Source of the DNA: Bacillus sp. USDA818B3_A
Lineage (GTDB): Bacteria; Bacillota; Bacilli; Bacillales; Cytobacillaceae
Length of the DNA stretch: 64,000 nucleotides
Assembly (NCBI RefSeq): GCF_009928415.1
Contig: NZ_JAABNN010000003.1
Coordinates: 617,115-681,114, forward strand
Reading direction: 5' to 3'
The position numbers were made by a program, and so were the translations under genes. The notes below the pieces were generated by a model. That model was given only the letters and a program-made list of their open reading frames with translations. It was not told where the DNA came from and made no database searches. Positions 38,208 through 47,602 of this stretch are shown piece by piece. Every line of letters starts with the position of its first letter. The first letter of the stretch is position 1.

Positions 38208-38942
38208 CGTTGCTTCCTCCTCAATGACTGTACCTTCTACTTTCTCCATGCTTGATCTGACAACCAGCTGTACTTTATAGTTTTTCGCATATTCTACTGC
38301 TCGTGGATGAAGTACACCCGCACCTAAATTGGCAAGCTCGAGCATTTCATCATATGAAACAGATAATAGTTTACGAGCATCTTTGACATAACGCGGGTCG
38401 GTCGTAAACACTCCAGTCACATCTGTATAAATATCGCATTTATCGGCTTTTAATGCAGCTGCTAAGGCAACTGCAGTTGTATCTGAGCCGCCGCGTCCTA
38501 GTGTGGTAATCTCACCATCCTCCGTTACGCCTTGGAAACCTGCCACAATGACAACCTTCCCTTCTTGAAGTTTGGCCTGAATGGCTTCCGGATTCATTTT
38601 AGAAATCCGGGCATTTCCATGAACTGGTTCCGTAACAATTCCTGCCTGCCAGCCTGTGAATGACACAGCCTCAAGACCTTGTTGCTGCAAAGCCATAGAA
38701 AGTAAGGCAATGGTCACCTGCTCACCTGTGGACAAAAGCATATCCATTTCACGTTTACTAGGCTCTTTTGTTATATCCTTTGCCAACCTTACTAGCTGGT
38801 CGGTCGACTTTCCCATTGCTGAAACGACGACAACAACATCATTGCCCCGCTCCTTCTCCTCTTTTACACATCCGGCAACATTTAATATTCTTTCTACACT
38901 TCCAACGGAAGTACCGCCAAATTTTTGAACTACTAAACCCAT
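37722..38942 (-). CDS. lysC: Aspartokinase (lysine-sensitive, alpha subunit)
   Basis: Phosphorylates aspartate, first step to lysine, threonine, methionine and diaminopimelate. The kinase domain opens VQKFGGTSVGSVERI and contains TLGRGGSDTTAVALAAAL; two ACT domains fill the C-terminal third (TVLGLTNSLTSLSTIF; VSIVGSGMISNPGVAAKMF). 406 residues, near the 408 of B. subtilis LysC. A lysine riboswitch lies upstream. An internal start yields the beta subunit, listed separately. Confidence 0.97.
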   Translation of the reverse strand: MGLVVQKFGGTSVGSVERILNVAGCVKEEKERGNDVVVVVSAMGKSTDQLVRLAKDITKEPSKREMDMLLSTGEQVTIALLSMALQQQGLEAVSFTGWQAGIVTEPVHGNARISKMNPEAIQAKLQEGKVVIVAGFQGVTEDGEITTLGRGGSDTTAVALAAALKADKCDIYTDVTGVFTTDPRYVKDARKLLSVSYDEMLELANLGAGVLHPRAVEYAKNYKVQLVVRSSMEKVEGTVIEEEATMEQNLVVRGVAFEDEITRVTVLGLTNSLTSLSTIFTTLAQNHLNVDIIIQSTTESGSECLSFSIHTNDLMETVKVLEDNKAELGYEQLDAENKLAKVSIVGSGMISNPGVAAKMFKVLAENDIHVKMVSTSEIKVSVVVEEKQMLKAVEALHTAFELGQQQ

Positions 38943-38989
38943 CTATTTCCCCTTCTTTCCACTTTGAATCACTAGCAGGCTAGTAAAAT

Positions 38990-39235
38990 AAAAAAAGCAA
39001 TGAGAAGGGCATCTCATTGCTTTTTGAACACGAAAATATATATTCCTGAACAAACAACGTAAGATAGCTCTCCAAGACAACAGGTCTTGACAATTCTGGA
39101 TTTATTCAATACAGAACCAGCAAAAAAAGATTATGAGACCTTTTTCACTTCGGCGAACCTTCCCTTTCATGATCCTTCATTGAAGCTCATACTTCTCCGA
39201 ATCATTACTATTGAATTTCGCACCTCTACCTTCAC
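38990..39235 (-). promoter_or_regulatory. Lysine riboswitch (L box) with terminator upstream of lysC
   Basis: On the minus strand the leader has the L-box signatures in order: AGAGGTGCG, CGGAGAAG, GAAGG, AAGGTTCGCCGAAG, TTGCTGGTTCTG, and CTTGGAGAGCTATCTTACG. It ends in a terminator with arms AAAAAAGCAATGAGA (38991-39005) and TCTCATTGCTTTTT (39012-39025). Bound lysine should favour the terminator and shut off lysC. Confidence 0.95.
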
Positions 39236-39303
39236 TTTAATACGATAAAGTGACTGATTAAATTTTCACTCATTATAGCATGTTCATTTTTATATGACAA
39301 TAA

Positions 39304-41076
39304 TTATGAACGAAGTTTTTCAATTAACTCTTCTGCCACATTCACAGGAATTCCTAGAGCCGTAAATTCCTCCAGGCTCGCTTCCTTCATTTTTTTCACC
39401 GAACCAAATTGTTTTAACAATAATTTTTTGCGTTTTTCACCAATGCCCGGGATATCATCAAGTAAGGATTGAAACGCGTTTTTCCCACGTATTTGCCGGT
39501 GGAAGGTGATTGCAAAACGGTGGACTTCATCTTGAATACGCTGAAGTAAATAAAATTCCTGACTGTTTCGGGCTAATGGTACAATTTCCAGTGGATTACC
39601 GTAAAGCAGCTGCGATGTACGGTGCTTCTCATCCTTGACAAGACCTGAGAGCGGAATATCCAAACCAAGTTCATTTTCCAGAACATCTCTAACCGCTTCT
39701 ACATGCCCCTTCCCGCCATCAATAATGATTAAATCCGGGAGTGGCAGATTTTCTTTAAGAGCCCTGGAATATCTTCTTCGGGTAACCTCCCGCATGGATT
39801 CATAATCATCCGGGCCTTTGACTGATTTTATCTTATATTTTCGATATTCCCGCTTGTTCGCTTTCCCATCAGTAAAAACAACCATTGCGGAAACGGGGTC
39901 TGTTCCCTGAATATTGGAGTTATCGAATGCCTCAATTCGATGCGGGGTGTAAATACCGAGCAGCTCTCCCAGATTTTCAACTGCCTTAATCGTTCTCTCC
40001 TCATCCTTTTCAATAAGTGAGAATTTTTCCGTAAGAGCAATATTGGCATTCTTAATAGCCATTTTCACAAGATCCTTTTTAGCCCCTCTTTGCGGCTGCA
40101 ACACTTTAACTTCCAACAATTGTTCCGCCAAATGAAGATCGACTTCATCCTGAATAAGGATTTCTTTTGGCTTGAAATGATTAGCTTTCGTATAAAATTG
40201 GCCAAGGAAGGTTAAAATCTCTTCCTCAGGTTCATTATAAATTGGAAACATGGAGACGTCCCGCTCAATCAATTTTCCTTGGCGGACAAAAAAGACTTGA
40301 ACACACATCCAGCCTTTGTCGACTGCATAGCCAAACACATCACGGTCAGTAAAATCGGTCATCGTGATCTTCTGCTTTTCCATGATTGTCTCAATATGAA
40401 CGATTTTATCACGGTATTCTTTTGCTCGTTCAAAATCAAGTTCTTCGGCTGCCGCTGTCATTTTTTCGGTCAGCTCTTTCTTAATTTCCTTATAGCCGCC
40501 ATTTAAAAATCGCGTGATTTCATCGGTCATTTGTTTATACTGATCTTCACTTACTTCATTCACACATGGTGCCAGGCACTGGCCTAAATGGTAGTACAAG
40601 CAAACCCGGTCCGGCAATGTAGAGCACTTGCGGAGCGGATAAATTCGATCGAGCAGCTTTTTCGTTTCGTTTGCCGCTATGACATTCGGATAAGGGCCAA
40701 AGTATTTCCCTTTATCCTTCTTTACTTTTCTCGTAATAATCAGTTTTGGATGTCTTTCCGCTGTAAGCTTAATAAACGGATAGGTTTTATCATCCTTTAA
40801 CATGATATTGTATTTTGGGTCGTATTTCTTGATCAGATTTAGTTCAAGCAGCAGGGCTTCTATATTGGAAGAGGTAACAATATATTCAAAATCCTCGATT
40901 TCATTGACAAGTCTTAATGTTTTCCCATCATGAGAACCGTTAAAATAAGAACGGACACGATTTTTCAACACTTTCGCTTTTCCCACATAAATGATCGTTC
41001 CCTGACGGTCTTTCATTAAGTAGCAGCCAGGCTGATCAGGCAGCAGGGTCAGTTTTTGCTTTATAATTTCATTCAT
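39304..41076 (-). CDS. uvrC: UvrABC system protein C (excinuclease subunit)
   Basis: Makes both incisions in nucleotide excision repair. The GIY-YIG nuclease is at about residues 12-90 ([30 protein letters not shown]). A cysteine cluster [21 protein letters not shown] follows, then the UVR motif [16 protein letters not shown], the RNase H-like C-domain ([18 protein letters not shown]) and two helix-hairpin-helix motifs at the end. I prefer the ATG at 41076 (GGAGG 10 nt upstream), giving 590 residues. Confidence 0.97.
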   Translation of the reverse strand: MNEIIKQKLTLLPDQPGCYLMKDRQGTIIYVGKAKVLKNRVRSYFNGSHDGKTLRLVNEIEDFEYIVTSSNIEALLLELNLIKKYDPKYNIMLKDDKTYPFIKLTAERHPKLIITRKVKKDKGKYFGPYPNVIAANETKKLLDRIYPLRKCSTLPDRVCLYYHLGQCLAPCVNEVSEDQYKQMTDEITRFLNGGYKEIKKELTEKMTAAAEELDFERAKEYRDKIVHIETIMEKQKITMTDFTDRDVFGYAVDKGWMCVQVFFVRQGKLIERDVSMFPIYNEPEEEILTFLGQFYTKANHFKPKEILIQDEVDLHLAEQLLEVKVLQPQRGAKKDLVKMAIKNANIALTEKFSLIEKDEERTIKAVENLGELLGIYTPHRIEAFDNSNIQGTDPVSAMVVFTDGKANKREYRKYKIKSVKGPDDYESMREVTRRRYSRALKENLPLPDLIIIDGGKGHVEAVRDVLENELGLDIPLSGLVKDEKHRTSQLLYGNPLEIVPLARNSQEFYLLQRIQDEVHRFAITFHRQIRGKNAFQSLLDDIPGIGEKRKKLLLKQFGSVKKMKEASLEEFTALGIPVNVAEELIEKLRS

Positions 41077-41159
41077 TCCGGCCACTCCTCCGTCTTTTTT
41101 ATCATATCTTATAAATTCTAATGCAAACTCACAATAAAGGGAAGCAGGAGAATCCTGTA

Positions 41160-41198
41160 AAAAAAATAAAGAACCTCAGCCGGGTTGGCTAAGGTTCT
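41160..41198 (-). terminator. Terminator after trxA
   Basis: Arms GAACCTCAGCC (41171-41181) and GGCTAAGGTTC (41187-41197) with one mismatch, then TTTATTTTTT on the minus strand. Confidence 0.85.
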
Positions 41199-41211
41199 CG
41201 CATTTAGTTGA

Positions 41212-41526
41212 TTAAACGTGCTTTTCTAATACGCTTGCTAACGCATCTTTAGGCTGGAAGCCGACAACTTTGTCAACCACTTCGCCGTCTTTGAGCACTA
41301 ACAATGTCGGGATGCTCATTACACCAAAGTTAGAAGCAGTTTGTGGGTTATCATCCACATCAAGCTTCGTGATTTTTACTTTTTCGCCCATTTCTGCATC
41401 AAGTTCTTCAAGAACTGGAGCAATCATTTTACAAGGTCCGCACCATGGTGCCCAGAAATCTACAAGCACTAGGCCTGAACCTGTTTCAGCCGCAAAATTT
41501 TGATCGGTTACGTGTGAAATAGCCAT
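41212..41526 (-). CDS. trxA: Thioredoxin
   Basis: 104-residue disulfide reductase with the active site WAPWCGPCK and the cis-proline segment [20 protein letters not shown] precedes the ATG. It is flanked by its own terminator and by a 230-bp gap before etfA, which contains only the etfA terminator and the trxA promoter area. Confidence 0.98.
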   Translation of the reverse strand: MAISHVTDQNFAAETGSGLVLVDFWAPWCGPCKMIAPVLEELDAEMGEKVKITKLDVDDNPQTASNFGVMSIPTLLVLKDGEVVDKVVGFQPKDALASVLEKHV

Positions 41527-41654
41527 TTATATTGACCTCCTAATAATTACTGAAATACTACGGAAAGTATATCATTTGTTCGTCATATCACGCTAATAAT
41601 ATGTCTCGCAAATACTATACCCTTTTTTTCTATAAGTATTCTATTCAAATCCAT

Positions 41655-41695
41655 GATAAAAAGCGAGCAGCACACCGCCCGCTTCTTATTATTAA
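41655..41695 (-). terminator. Terminator of the fad/etf operon after etfA
   Basis: Arms AAGCGAGCAGC and GCCCGCTT around CACACC, followed on the minus strand by TTTTTATC. It is about 65 bp beyond the etfA stop. Confidence 0.6.
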
Positions 41696-41757
41696 CCTGC
41701 TTTTCCGTTCATAAACACGTAAGCCAGCTTTTTACCAAAGGTCCGCTTAGCTGAGTC

Positions 41758-42735
41758 TTATGAATGGACTTTTAGTTTTCTGAATTCTTCTGTTAATAAT
41801 GGGACCACTTCGAACAAGTCACCGACAATTCCATAGTCGGCCACTTTAAAAATATTAGCCTCCGGATCTTTGTTGATTGCCACAATCACCTTTGAGTTTG
41901 ACATTCCTGCCAAGTGCTGGATTGCCCCTGAAATACCGCAGGCAATATAAAGGTCTGGTGTAACCACTTTCCCTGTTTGGCCAATTTGTAAGGAATAGTC
42001 ACAATAGTCTGCGTCACAAGCACCACGAGAAGCCCCAACGGCCCCGCCTAATACTTGGGCTAATTCCTTTAAAGGCTCAAACCCTTCCGCGCTCTTCACA
42101 CCGCGGCCTCCAGAAACGACCACTTTTGCTTCACTTAAATCTACCCCTTCACTTGCTTTTCTAACCACCTCTTTAATGATGGCACGAAGGTCTTTAATAT
42201 CAACAGACAGCGAAGTGACCTCACCAGTTCTGCTTTCATCCTTTGCCAATGGTGCGATATTATTTGGACGGACCGTGGCAAAGATAATTCCATCCGTTAC
42301 GATTTTCTTTTCAAATGCTTTACCAGAATAAATCGGTCTAGTAAACACAATGTTTCCGCCTGCCGCCTCTACTGCGGTAGCATCAGAAACCAAACCGGAG
42401 GAAAGCTTGCCTGCAATTCTTGGAGCCAAGTCCTTTCCTAAAGCCGTATGGCCTAATACTAATCCTTCCGGTTTTTCTTGTTCAATAACTGACAATAACG
42501 CTTGGGCAAAGCCGTCGGATGTATACTGCTTTAATTTTACATTTTCAACAGCAACAACACGGTCTGCTCCATATTGAATCAATTCGTCACCTAAAGCGCT
42601 TACAGATTCACCCGCTAAAACTCCAACAACTTCTCCGCCCTCTGCTACGACTTTAGCAGCAGCAATCGCTTCGAAAGAAACATTACGTAATGCTCCGTCA
42701 CGAACTTCACCCAGCACCAATACTTTTCTTGTCAT
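41758..42735 (-). CDS. etfA: Electron transfer flavoprotein alpha subunit
   Basis: Takes electrons from acyl-CoA dehydrogenases and holds FAD. The N-domain begins KVLVLGEVRDGALRNVSFEAI. The C-terminal FAD domain is well conserved: VVSGGRGVKSAEGFE, GAVGASRGACDADY, QIGQTGKVVTPDLYIACGISGAIQH and INKDPEANIF. 325 residues. It follows etfB by 39 bp. Confidence 0.97.
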   Translation of the reverse strand: MTRKVLVLGEVRDGALRNVSFEAIAAAKVVAEGGEVVGVLAGESVSALGDELIQYGADRVVAVENVKLKQYTSDGFAQALLSVIEQEKPEGLVLGHTALGKDLAPRIAGKLSSGLVSDATAVEAAGGNIVFTRPIYSGKAFEKKIVTDGIIFATVRPNNIAPLAKDESRTGEVTSLSVDIKDLRAIIKEVVRKASEGVDLSEAKVVVSGGRGVKSAEGFEPLKELAQVLGGAVGASRGACDADYCDYSLQIGQTGKVVTPDLYIACGISGAIQHLAGMSNSKVIVAINKDPEANIFKVADYGIVGDLFEVVPLLTEEFRKLKVHS

Positions 42736-42774
42736 TCTAGTACCCTCCTGAAAAACAATTTTTATGTGAATGGA

Positions 42775-43548
42775 TTAGATTACTTTTGCTTCTGTGTGAA
42801 GAAGATGCACAAGTTCTTTGACTTGGTCATTTAAATCACCTGATAACACTTTTCCTGCTTCTTTTTTAGGCGGCAAATAAATTTCAATTGTTTTTGTTTT
42901 AGCCTCTACTTCATCTTCCTCAAGATCCAAATCATCTAACTCTAATTCTTCGAGCGGCTTTTTCTTTGCTTTCATAATGCCTGGTAATGAAGGGTAACGC
43001 GGCTCGTTAAGTCCTTGCTGTGCGGTTACCAATAGCGGCAGGCTGGTTTCAATCACTTCAGAGTCGCCCTCGACATCACGGGTGACTGTCACATTGTTTC
43101 CGTCGATTTCTAACTTTGTAATGGTTGTTACGTATGGGATATTAAGAAGTTCTGCCACACGAGGGCCAACTTGGCCTGAACCGCCATCAATGGCAACATT
43201 TCCGCCTAAAATCAAATCAGCTTCTTTGTCTTTTAAGAATTCAGCAAGAACTTTAGCGGTCGTATATTGGTCCCCATTTTCTATATCATCTTCTATATTA
43301 ATAAGAACGGCTTTGTCGGCTCCCATGGCAAGGGCTGTACGTAATTGCTTTTCCGACTCCTCACTTCCAACAGAAATGACGGTCACTTCCCCGCCATTAG
43401 CATCGCGGACTTGAATAGCTTCTTCAATTGCGTATTCATCGTAAGGATTGATGATGAATTCTGCTCCATCCTCATTGATTTTGCCGCCAGAAATGGCAAT
43501 CTTTTCTTCCGTATCAAAGGTTCTTTTCATTAATACATAAATGTTCAT
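42775..43548 (-). CDS. etfB: Electron transfer flavoprotein beta subunit
   Basis: Partner of EtfA. The family pattern is clear: NIYVLMKRTFDTEEKIAI, INPYDEYAIEEAIQVRD, ALAMGADKAVLI, GGNVAIDGGSGQVGPRVAELL, and the signature LPLLVTAQQGLNEPRYPSLPG. 257 residues with TAGGAGGG before the ATG. About 108 bp of AT-rich sequence separate it from fadB, with no terminator that I can identify. Confidence 0.97.
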   Translation of the reverse strand: MNIYVLMKRTFDTEEKIAISGGKINEDGAEFIINPYDEYAIEEAIQVRDANGGEVTVISVGSEESEKQLRTALAMGADKAVLINIEDDIENGDQYTTAKVLAEFLKDKEADLILGGNVAIDGGSGQVGPRVAELLNIPYVTTITKLEIDGNNVTVTRDVEGDSEVIETSLPLLVTAQQGLNEPRYPSLPGIMKAKKKPLEELELDDLDLEEDEVEAKTKTIEIYLPPKKEAGKVLSGDLNDQVKELVHLLHTEAKVI

Positions 43549-43656
43549 GGTTTCCCTCCTAGGTAAATTTCAAACATTAAGTTAGTTCGAAAGATTGAAA
43601 AAATTTTTGGCAAAAAAATTTTTTATACTTTTAGACAGCGTACCTGCCCACAAAAG

Positions 43657-44430
43657 TTATGCCCCTTTGAAATTCGGCTCTCTTTTTTCAAGAAATGCCT
43701 GAATCCCTTCTTTTGCATCGTTAGAGACAAATACTTCTCCAAATAATTCTGCTTCTCTTTTGGTTCCTTCATAAAACTCTTCTGTTTTAGCATAATTCAG
43801 TAATTCAATGGCTGCACGGATGGAGCCAGGGCTTTTCTTAGCAATCTTGCCTGCAAGCTTATACGTTTCATCTAAAAGTTCGCTTTCCGGAAAAGCACGA
43901 TTCGCGAGACCGTATTGTACCGCTTCAAGTCCGGAAATTGGTTCAGAGGTGAACAGCATCTCCGCAGCACGGGCTGCCCCTATATATTTAGGCAATCGCT
44001 GTGTCCCGGCAAATCCCGGTATTAAACCAATCTGCAGTTCAGGCAGACCCAATTTAGCATTTTCACTTACATAACGGATATGACAAGCCATCGCGAGTTC
44101 AAGTCCCCCGCCAAGGGCTGCGCCATGAATCGCAGCGATAATTGGCTTAGGGAACTTTTCCATCCGGTCGAATAAATCCTGGCCAAACTTACCAAGGTTT
44201 ACAAACCCTTCTGATGAGGTCACAGTTGTAAATTCCTTAATATCCGCCCCTGCCGAGAAAAATCGTCCTTCGCCGTGGATAACAACGACTCCAATCTCAC
44301 GATTAGGTTCGATTTCATCAAGTACAGCCGATAGCTCTTTTAACAGACCTGATGAAAGAGCATTCGCTGGCGGACGCTCGATGGTAATCGCAGCAATCCG
44401 GTCCTGATACGACCATTTTAAGTATCCCAA
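43657..44430 (-). CDS. fadB: Enoyl-CoA hydratase
   Basis: Hydrates 2-enoyl-CoA in beta-oxidation. Crotonase fold with the oxyanion-hole segments FSAGADIKEF and GAALGGGLELAMAC. The two catalytic glutamates lie in GLPELQIGLIPGF and AAEMLFTSEP. The TTG at 44430 with AAGGGGGAG upstream gives 257 residues, close to the 260 of B. subtilis FadB; the longer reading overlaps the fadR end. It is the second gene of the fadR-fadB-etfB-etfA unit. Confidence 0.95.
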   Translation of the reverse strand: MGYLKWSYQDRIAAITIERPPANALSSGLLKELSAVLDEIEPNREIGVVVIHGEGRFFSAGADIKEFTTVTSSEGFVNLGKFGQDLFDRMEKFPKPIIAAIHGAALGGGLELAMACHIRYVSENAKLGLPELQIGLIPGFAGTQRLPKYIGAARAAEMLFTSEPISGLEAVQYGLANRAFPESELLDETYKLAGKIAKKSPGSIRAAIELLNYAKTEEFYEGTKREAELFGEVFVSNDAKEGIQAFLEKREPNFKGA

Positions 44431-44453
44431 TGCAACTCCCCCTTTAAAGTTTT

Positions 44454-45038
44454 TTACCTTTTCCCACATCCATTGATCAGCAATCGATGGACAGGAGATG
44501 CAAGTGCTAATAAATCATACTTCTCCTCATTCATTACCCATGATGTAACAGTCTCATCAATTGTACCGAAAATCATCTGCCGGGCTAGACGAACATCAAG
44601 GTCACTGGAAAATTCACCTGTTTCTTTACCTTCTATAATGATATTGTCAATCACTTGTAAATATCCTTTAAGGACTCCATTGATCCTTAGCCGCAATTCT
44701 TTATTGGATTGACGTAACTCCAGCTGGGTAACAATGGCCATATGGTGATCACTAGATAGAAGTTGGAAATGGGTTTCAATCATCATTAATAACTTCTCTT
44801 CAGCCGTCACTTTTCCTGCAATCTTCGCTTCTATTTTTTCAACGAATTCGCCCATTTTTTCTTCAAAGAGAGAGATAAGGATGTCTTCTTTATTCTTAAA
44901 ATATAGATAAATCGTTCCATCAGCCACCCCTGCCTGTTTCGCAATTTTGGAAACCTGTGCTTGATGGTATCCATTTTCAGCGATGACGATTACCGCTGCA
45001 TCTATAATTTGCATATACTTCGGTTTGTTTTTTTTCAA
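44454..45038 (-). CDS. fadR: Fatty-acid degradation repressor FadR (TetR family)
   Basis: TetR repressor whose DNA binding is relieved by long-chain acyl-CoA in B. subtilis. The HTH is at about residues 8-55 (AAVIVIAENGYHQAQVSKIAKQAGVADGTIYLYFKNKEDIL). 194 residues, the same as B. subtilis FadR (YsiA). TTG start with AAAGGGTGAT upstream. A FadR box lies in its own promoter, so it is autoregulated. Confidence 0.95.
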   Translation of the reverse strand: MKKNKPKYMQIIDAAVIVIAENGYHQAQVSKIAKQAGVADGTIYLYFKNKEDILISLFEEKMGEFVEKIEAKIAGKVTAEEKLLMMIETHFQLLSSDHHMAIVTQLELRQSNKELRLRINGVLKGYLQVIDNIIIEGKETGEFSSDLDVRLARQMIFGTIDETVTSWVMNEEKYDLLALASPVHRLLINGCGKR

Positions 45039-45096
45039 TTTATATCACCCTTTGAAGAATCTTACTATTATACTTTCCAATTAAAAAAGAAAAAAT

Positions 45097-45151
45097 ATGA
45101 ATGAATCATCATTCATATTTTTATATTAAAATTTAAATGGTGCGCTGTCAA
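45097..45151 (-). promoter_or_regulatory. fadR promoter with overlapping FadR operator
   Basis: Minus-strand sigma-A promoter TTGACA (45146-45151), 17-bp spacer, TAATAT (45123-45128). Six bases downstream lies a near-perfect palindrome at 45097-45116, ATGAATGA-ATCA-TCATTCAT, which fits the FadR consensus TGAATGAMTANTCATTCA. The operator covers the transcription start, the classic position for a repressor. Confidence 0.88.
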
Positions 45152-45224
45152 GAAAAATCAACCATTTCATCATATAATGAGGAATGTCTGACAGACAAGC
45201 CCTGTTGTTCAAAAAAAAATTTGC

Positions 45225-46928
45225 TTAGGCTTGTTTTTTTCTTTCTTCCTCTATTTTTAATTTTTCTTCCTCAACAAGTGTTCTTCTTAATATTTTTCCA
45301 ATCGCTGTTTTTGGCAGCTCCTTTCTAAATTCAAAAAGCCGAGGTGCTTTATAGGCGGCCAAAAACTTTCTGGCAAATTGATTCATTTCTTCTTCCGTTA
45401 CCTTTGAACCTTCCTTTAGGACGATATACGCCTTGACGGTTTCCCCGCGATACGGATCAGGAATACCTGCTGCAACGGCTTCGACTACGTCCGGATGTTC
45501 ATATAACACTTCTTCAATCTCTCTAGGATAGATATTAAATCCACCTGCAATAATCATATCTTTTTTACGATCAACGATATAAAAATGACCCTTTTTATCC
45601 ATATAACCCAGGTCACCGGTATAAAGCCAGCCGTCTTTTAGTACCTCATCCGTTTCCTTTGGACGGTTCCAGTAACCCTTCATAATTTGCGGGCCCTTAA
45701 TGACGATTTCTCCAATTTCTCCAATCGGTACCGGTTCGCCTGTTTCAACAGATAGAACGGCTGCATCTGTATCTGGATAAGGAACCCCAATGCTGCCCTT
45801 CACCCTGGGGACATCCCATAAAAAATTGGAATGTGTGACAGGAGATGCTTCAGACAGACCATACCCTTCGACCAGTTTACCGCCAGTTATTTCTTCAAAC
45901 TTCTGCTGGACTTCCACCGGAAGCGGTGCAGACCCGCTGATACAGGAATCAATGCTAGACAGATCATATTTTTGTAAGTCCGGATGATTCAATAAGCCGA
46001 TATAAATGGTTGGAGCTCCCGGAAAAAGGGTTGGTCTCTGTTTGTGTATTGTTTTTAACGTCGTTAACGCATCAAATTTAGGGAGGAGAATCATTTTACA
46101 TGCCATTTTAATGGATAGAATCATGACAGTGGTCATTCCATAGACATGGAAGAAAGGCAAGATACCCAAAATGGATTCCTCTCCTGGTTTACACTTATAT
46201 AACCAGGCTTCACTCATACAAGTATTGGCGCTTAAATTTTTATGTGTCAGCATCACGCCCTTAGGAGATCCAGTTGTTCCGCCTGTATATTGTAATAAGG
46301 CGATATCTTCCTCAACATTAAAATCGTACTGGGTTAACTCCTTCGGATTTGATTTTAGAATTTGAGTTAATAAATGGGAGTGCCCCTCATGTTTGACCTT
46401 GACGACAATTCCATATTGCTTTTTCTGGATGAAAGGATAAACAAGATTTTTCGGAAATGGCAGATAGTCTTTGATAGCGGTTACAATAATGTGTTGTATA
46501 TTCGTTTGCGGCATGACTTTGGTGACTCGCGGATAGAGAATATCTAGGGTGATGATTGCTTTTGCACCGGAGTCTTTCATTTGATACTCCAGTTCTCGTT
46601 CGGTATACAAAGGATTCGTTTGAACAACGATTCCTCCAGCCATTAATATACCAAAATAACTGATTACGGCTTGTGGGGAATTTGGCAGCATGATCGCTAC
46701 CCGGTCATCTTTTTGAATGTTTAAGGATTGCTGCAGATAGCTGGCAACGCTCAAAGCTTCTTCATAAAGCTGCTTATACGTTATTTCTTTACCTAAAAAA
46801 TGAATCGCTATTTTCTCTGGAAATTCATTGGCTGCATGGACTAAATATTCTTGTATCGGTTCTTCGGTGTAGTCAAGCTTGGCGGGTATTTCCTTTGGAT
46901 AAAGGTCCAACCATGGTTTTGACTCCAA
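45225..46928 (-). CDS. lcfA: Long-chain fatty-acid CoA ligase
   Basis: Activates fatty acids with ATP and CoA. ANL-superfamily motifs are present: P-loop YTGGTTGSPKGVMLTH near residue 215, VEGYGLSEASPV near 350, GWLYTGDLGYMD near 435 and the C-terminal KTAIGKILRR. 567 residues. The start is TTG with AGGGAGG upstream. It precedes fadR, with a separate promoter and FadR box between them. No FadR box is evident upstream of lcfA itself. Confidence 0.95.
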   Translation of the reverse strand: MESKPWLDLYPKEIPAKLDYTEEPIQEYLVHAANEFPEKIAIHFLGKEITYKQLYEEALSVASYLQQSLNIQKDDRVAIMLPNSPQAVISYFGILMAGGIVVQTNPLYTERELEYQMKDSGAKAIITLDILYPRVTKVMPQTNIQHIIVTAIKDYLPFPKNLVYPFIQKKQYGIVVKVKHEGHSHLLTQILKSNPKELTQYDFNVEEDIALLQYTGGTTGSPKGVMLTHKNLSANTCMSEAWLYKCKPGEESILGILPFFHVYGMTTVMILSIKMACKMILLPKFDALTTLKTIHKQRPTLFPGAPTIYIGLLNHPDLQKYDLSSIDSCISGSAPLPVEVQQKFEEITGGKLVEGYGLSEASPVTHSNFLWDVPRVKGSIGVPYPDTDAAVLSVETGEPVPIGEIGEIVIKGPQIMKGYWNRPKETDEVLKDGWLYTGDLGYMDKKGHFYIVDRKKDMIIAGGFNIYPREIEEVLYEHPDVVEAVAAGIPDPYRGETVKAYIVLKEGSKVTEEEMNQFARKFLAAYKAPRLFEFRKELPKTAIGKILRRTLVEEEKLKIEEERKKQA

Positions 46929-47042
46929 AATTACAACCTCCCTTTATCTATAAAATGGCTCTCCTTCTATTATATTACAGCGATTGGTTATAGACAATGA
47001 GACTTTCAATTAGAGGGCTTATTCAATTTTTAGTTTAAAAAT

Positions 47043-47083
47043 AAACAATCATCGCCGAATGACTTCAGCGATGATTGTTTTAA
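47043..47083 (-). terminator. Terminator after the 27-aa membrane peptide gene
   Basis: Perfect 13-bp arms AAACAATCATCGC (47043-47055) and GCGATGATTGTTT (47068-47080), then TATTTTTAAAC on the minus strand. It overlaps the small gene's stop codon. Confidence 0.8.
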
Positions 47084-47163
47084 ACAAAAAACACCATATA
47101 AATAACGCCAATAATTAAAAATAAACCACACAATCCCAGCAGAACTTTTGCTAATGTCTCCAC
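47080..47163 (-). CDS. Small membrane peptide, 27 aa, in the yshE operon
   Basis: Short ORF with a GTG start at 47163 preceded 8 nt upstream by AAGGGGAG, which overlaps the stop of the DUF350 gene. The product is one hydrophobic helix (residues about 5-27, LAKVLLGLCGLFLIIGVIYM...) with only three polar residues at the N-terminus. A strong terminator follows directly. Position and signals argue that it is translated together with the DUF350 protein; function unknown. Confidence 0.6.
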   Translation of the reverse strand: METLAKVLLGLCGLFLIIGVIYMVFFV

Positions 47164-47177
47164 CGCTTCTTCTCCCC

Positions 47178-47585
47178 TTACGATATTCCTGCACCAATTA
47201 CGAATGACAATCCAATTGAGATAATCAGTGAGATCAATCCGACTGCCCGATTATCATTTTGGATTTCCTCATCAATCTTAAATTTGGGTGTTAAAAATTC
47301 GAAGATAAAGTATCCAGCTAAAAGAAGGACAAACCCGTAAACACCCCAGCCGATCATTTCCAGCAAGGAATTGTTCTCCCTAACTGAGGCACGGAAAATA
47401 TTGGCCAGTCCCAATATTTTTCCACCAGTTGCCATCGCCACAGCCAGGTTTCCCTTCTTGATTTCTTCCCAATTTTTATATTTCGTCACCACTTCAAAAA
47501 TGGCTAAAAAAACAACCATGCATAAAATGACAACACTGTAATATGCAGCAATTTGAATGTATTTATTATTCCAAAATTGATCCAT
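47178..47585 (-). CDS. yshE: DUF350 membrane protein YshE
   Basis: 135-residue protein with four hydrophobic segments and the DUF350 pattern KNWEEIKKGNLAVAMATGGKILGLANIF plus NDNRAVGLISLIISIGLSFVIGAGI. Function unknown in B. subtilis. It lies 17 bp beyond mutS2 and ends in the ribosome site of the 27-aa gene. The start has GGGAGAAACGT before ATG. Confidence 0.9.
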   Translation of the reverse strand: MDQFWNNKYIQIAAYYSVVILCMVVFLAIFEVVTKYKNWEEIKKGNLAVAMATGGKILGLANIFRASVRENNSLLEMIGWGVYGFVLLLAGYFIFEFLTPKFKIDEEIQNDNRAVGLISLIISIGLSFVIGAGIS

Positions 47586-47602
47586 ACGTTTCTCCCAGGA
47601 TT

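Noticed and set aside
46929..47040. FadR operator upstream of lcfA
   Set aside because: Best match (AATGAGACTTTCAATT) lacks the TGAATGA/TCATTCA symmetry.
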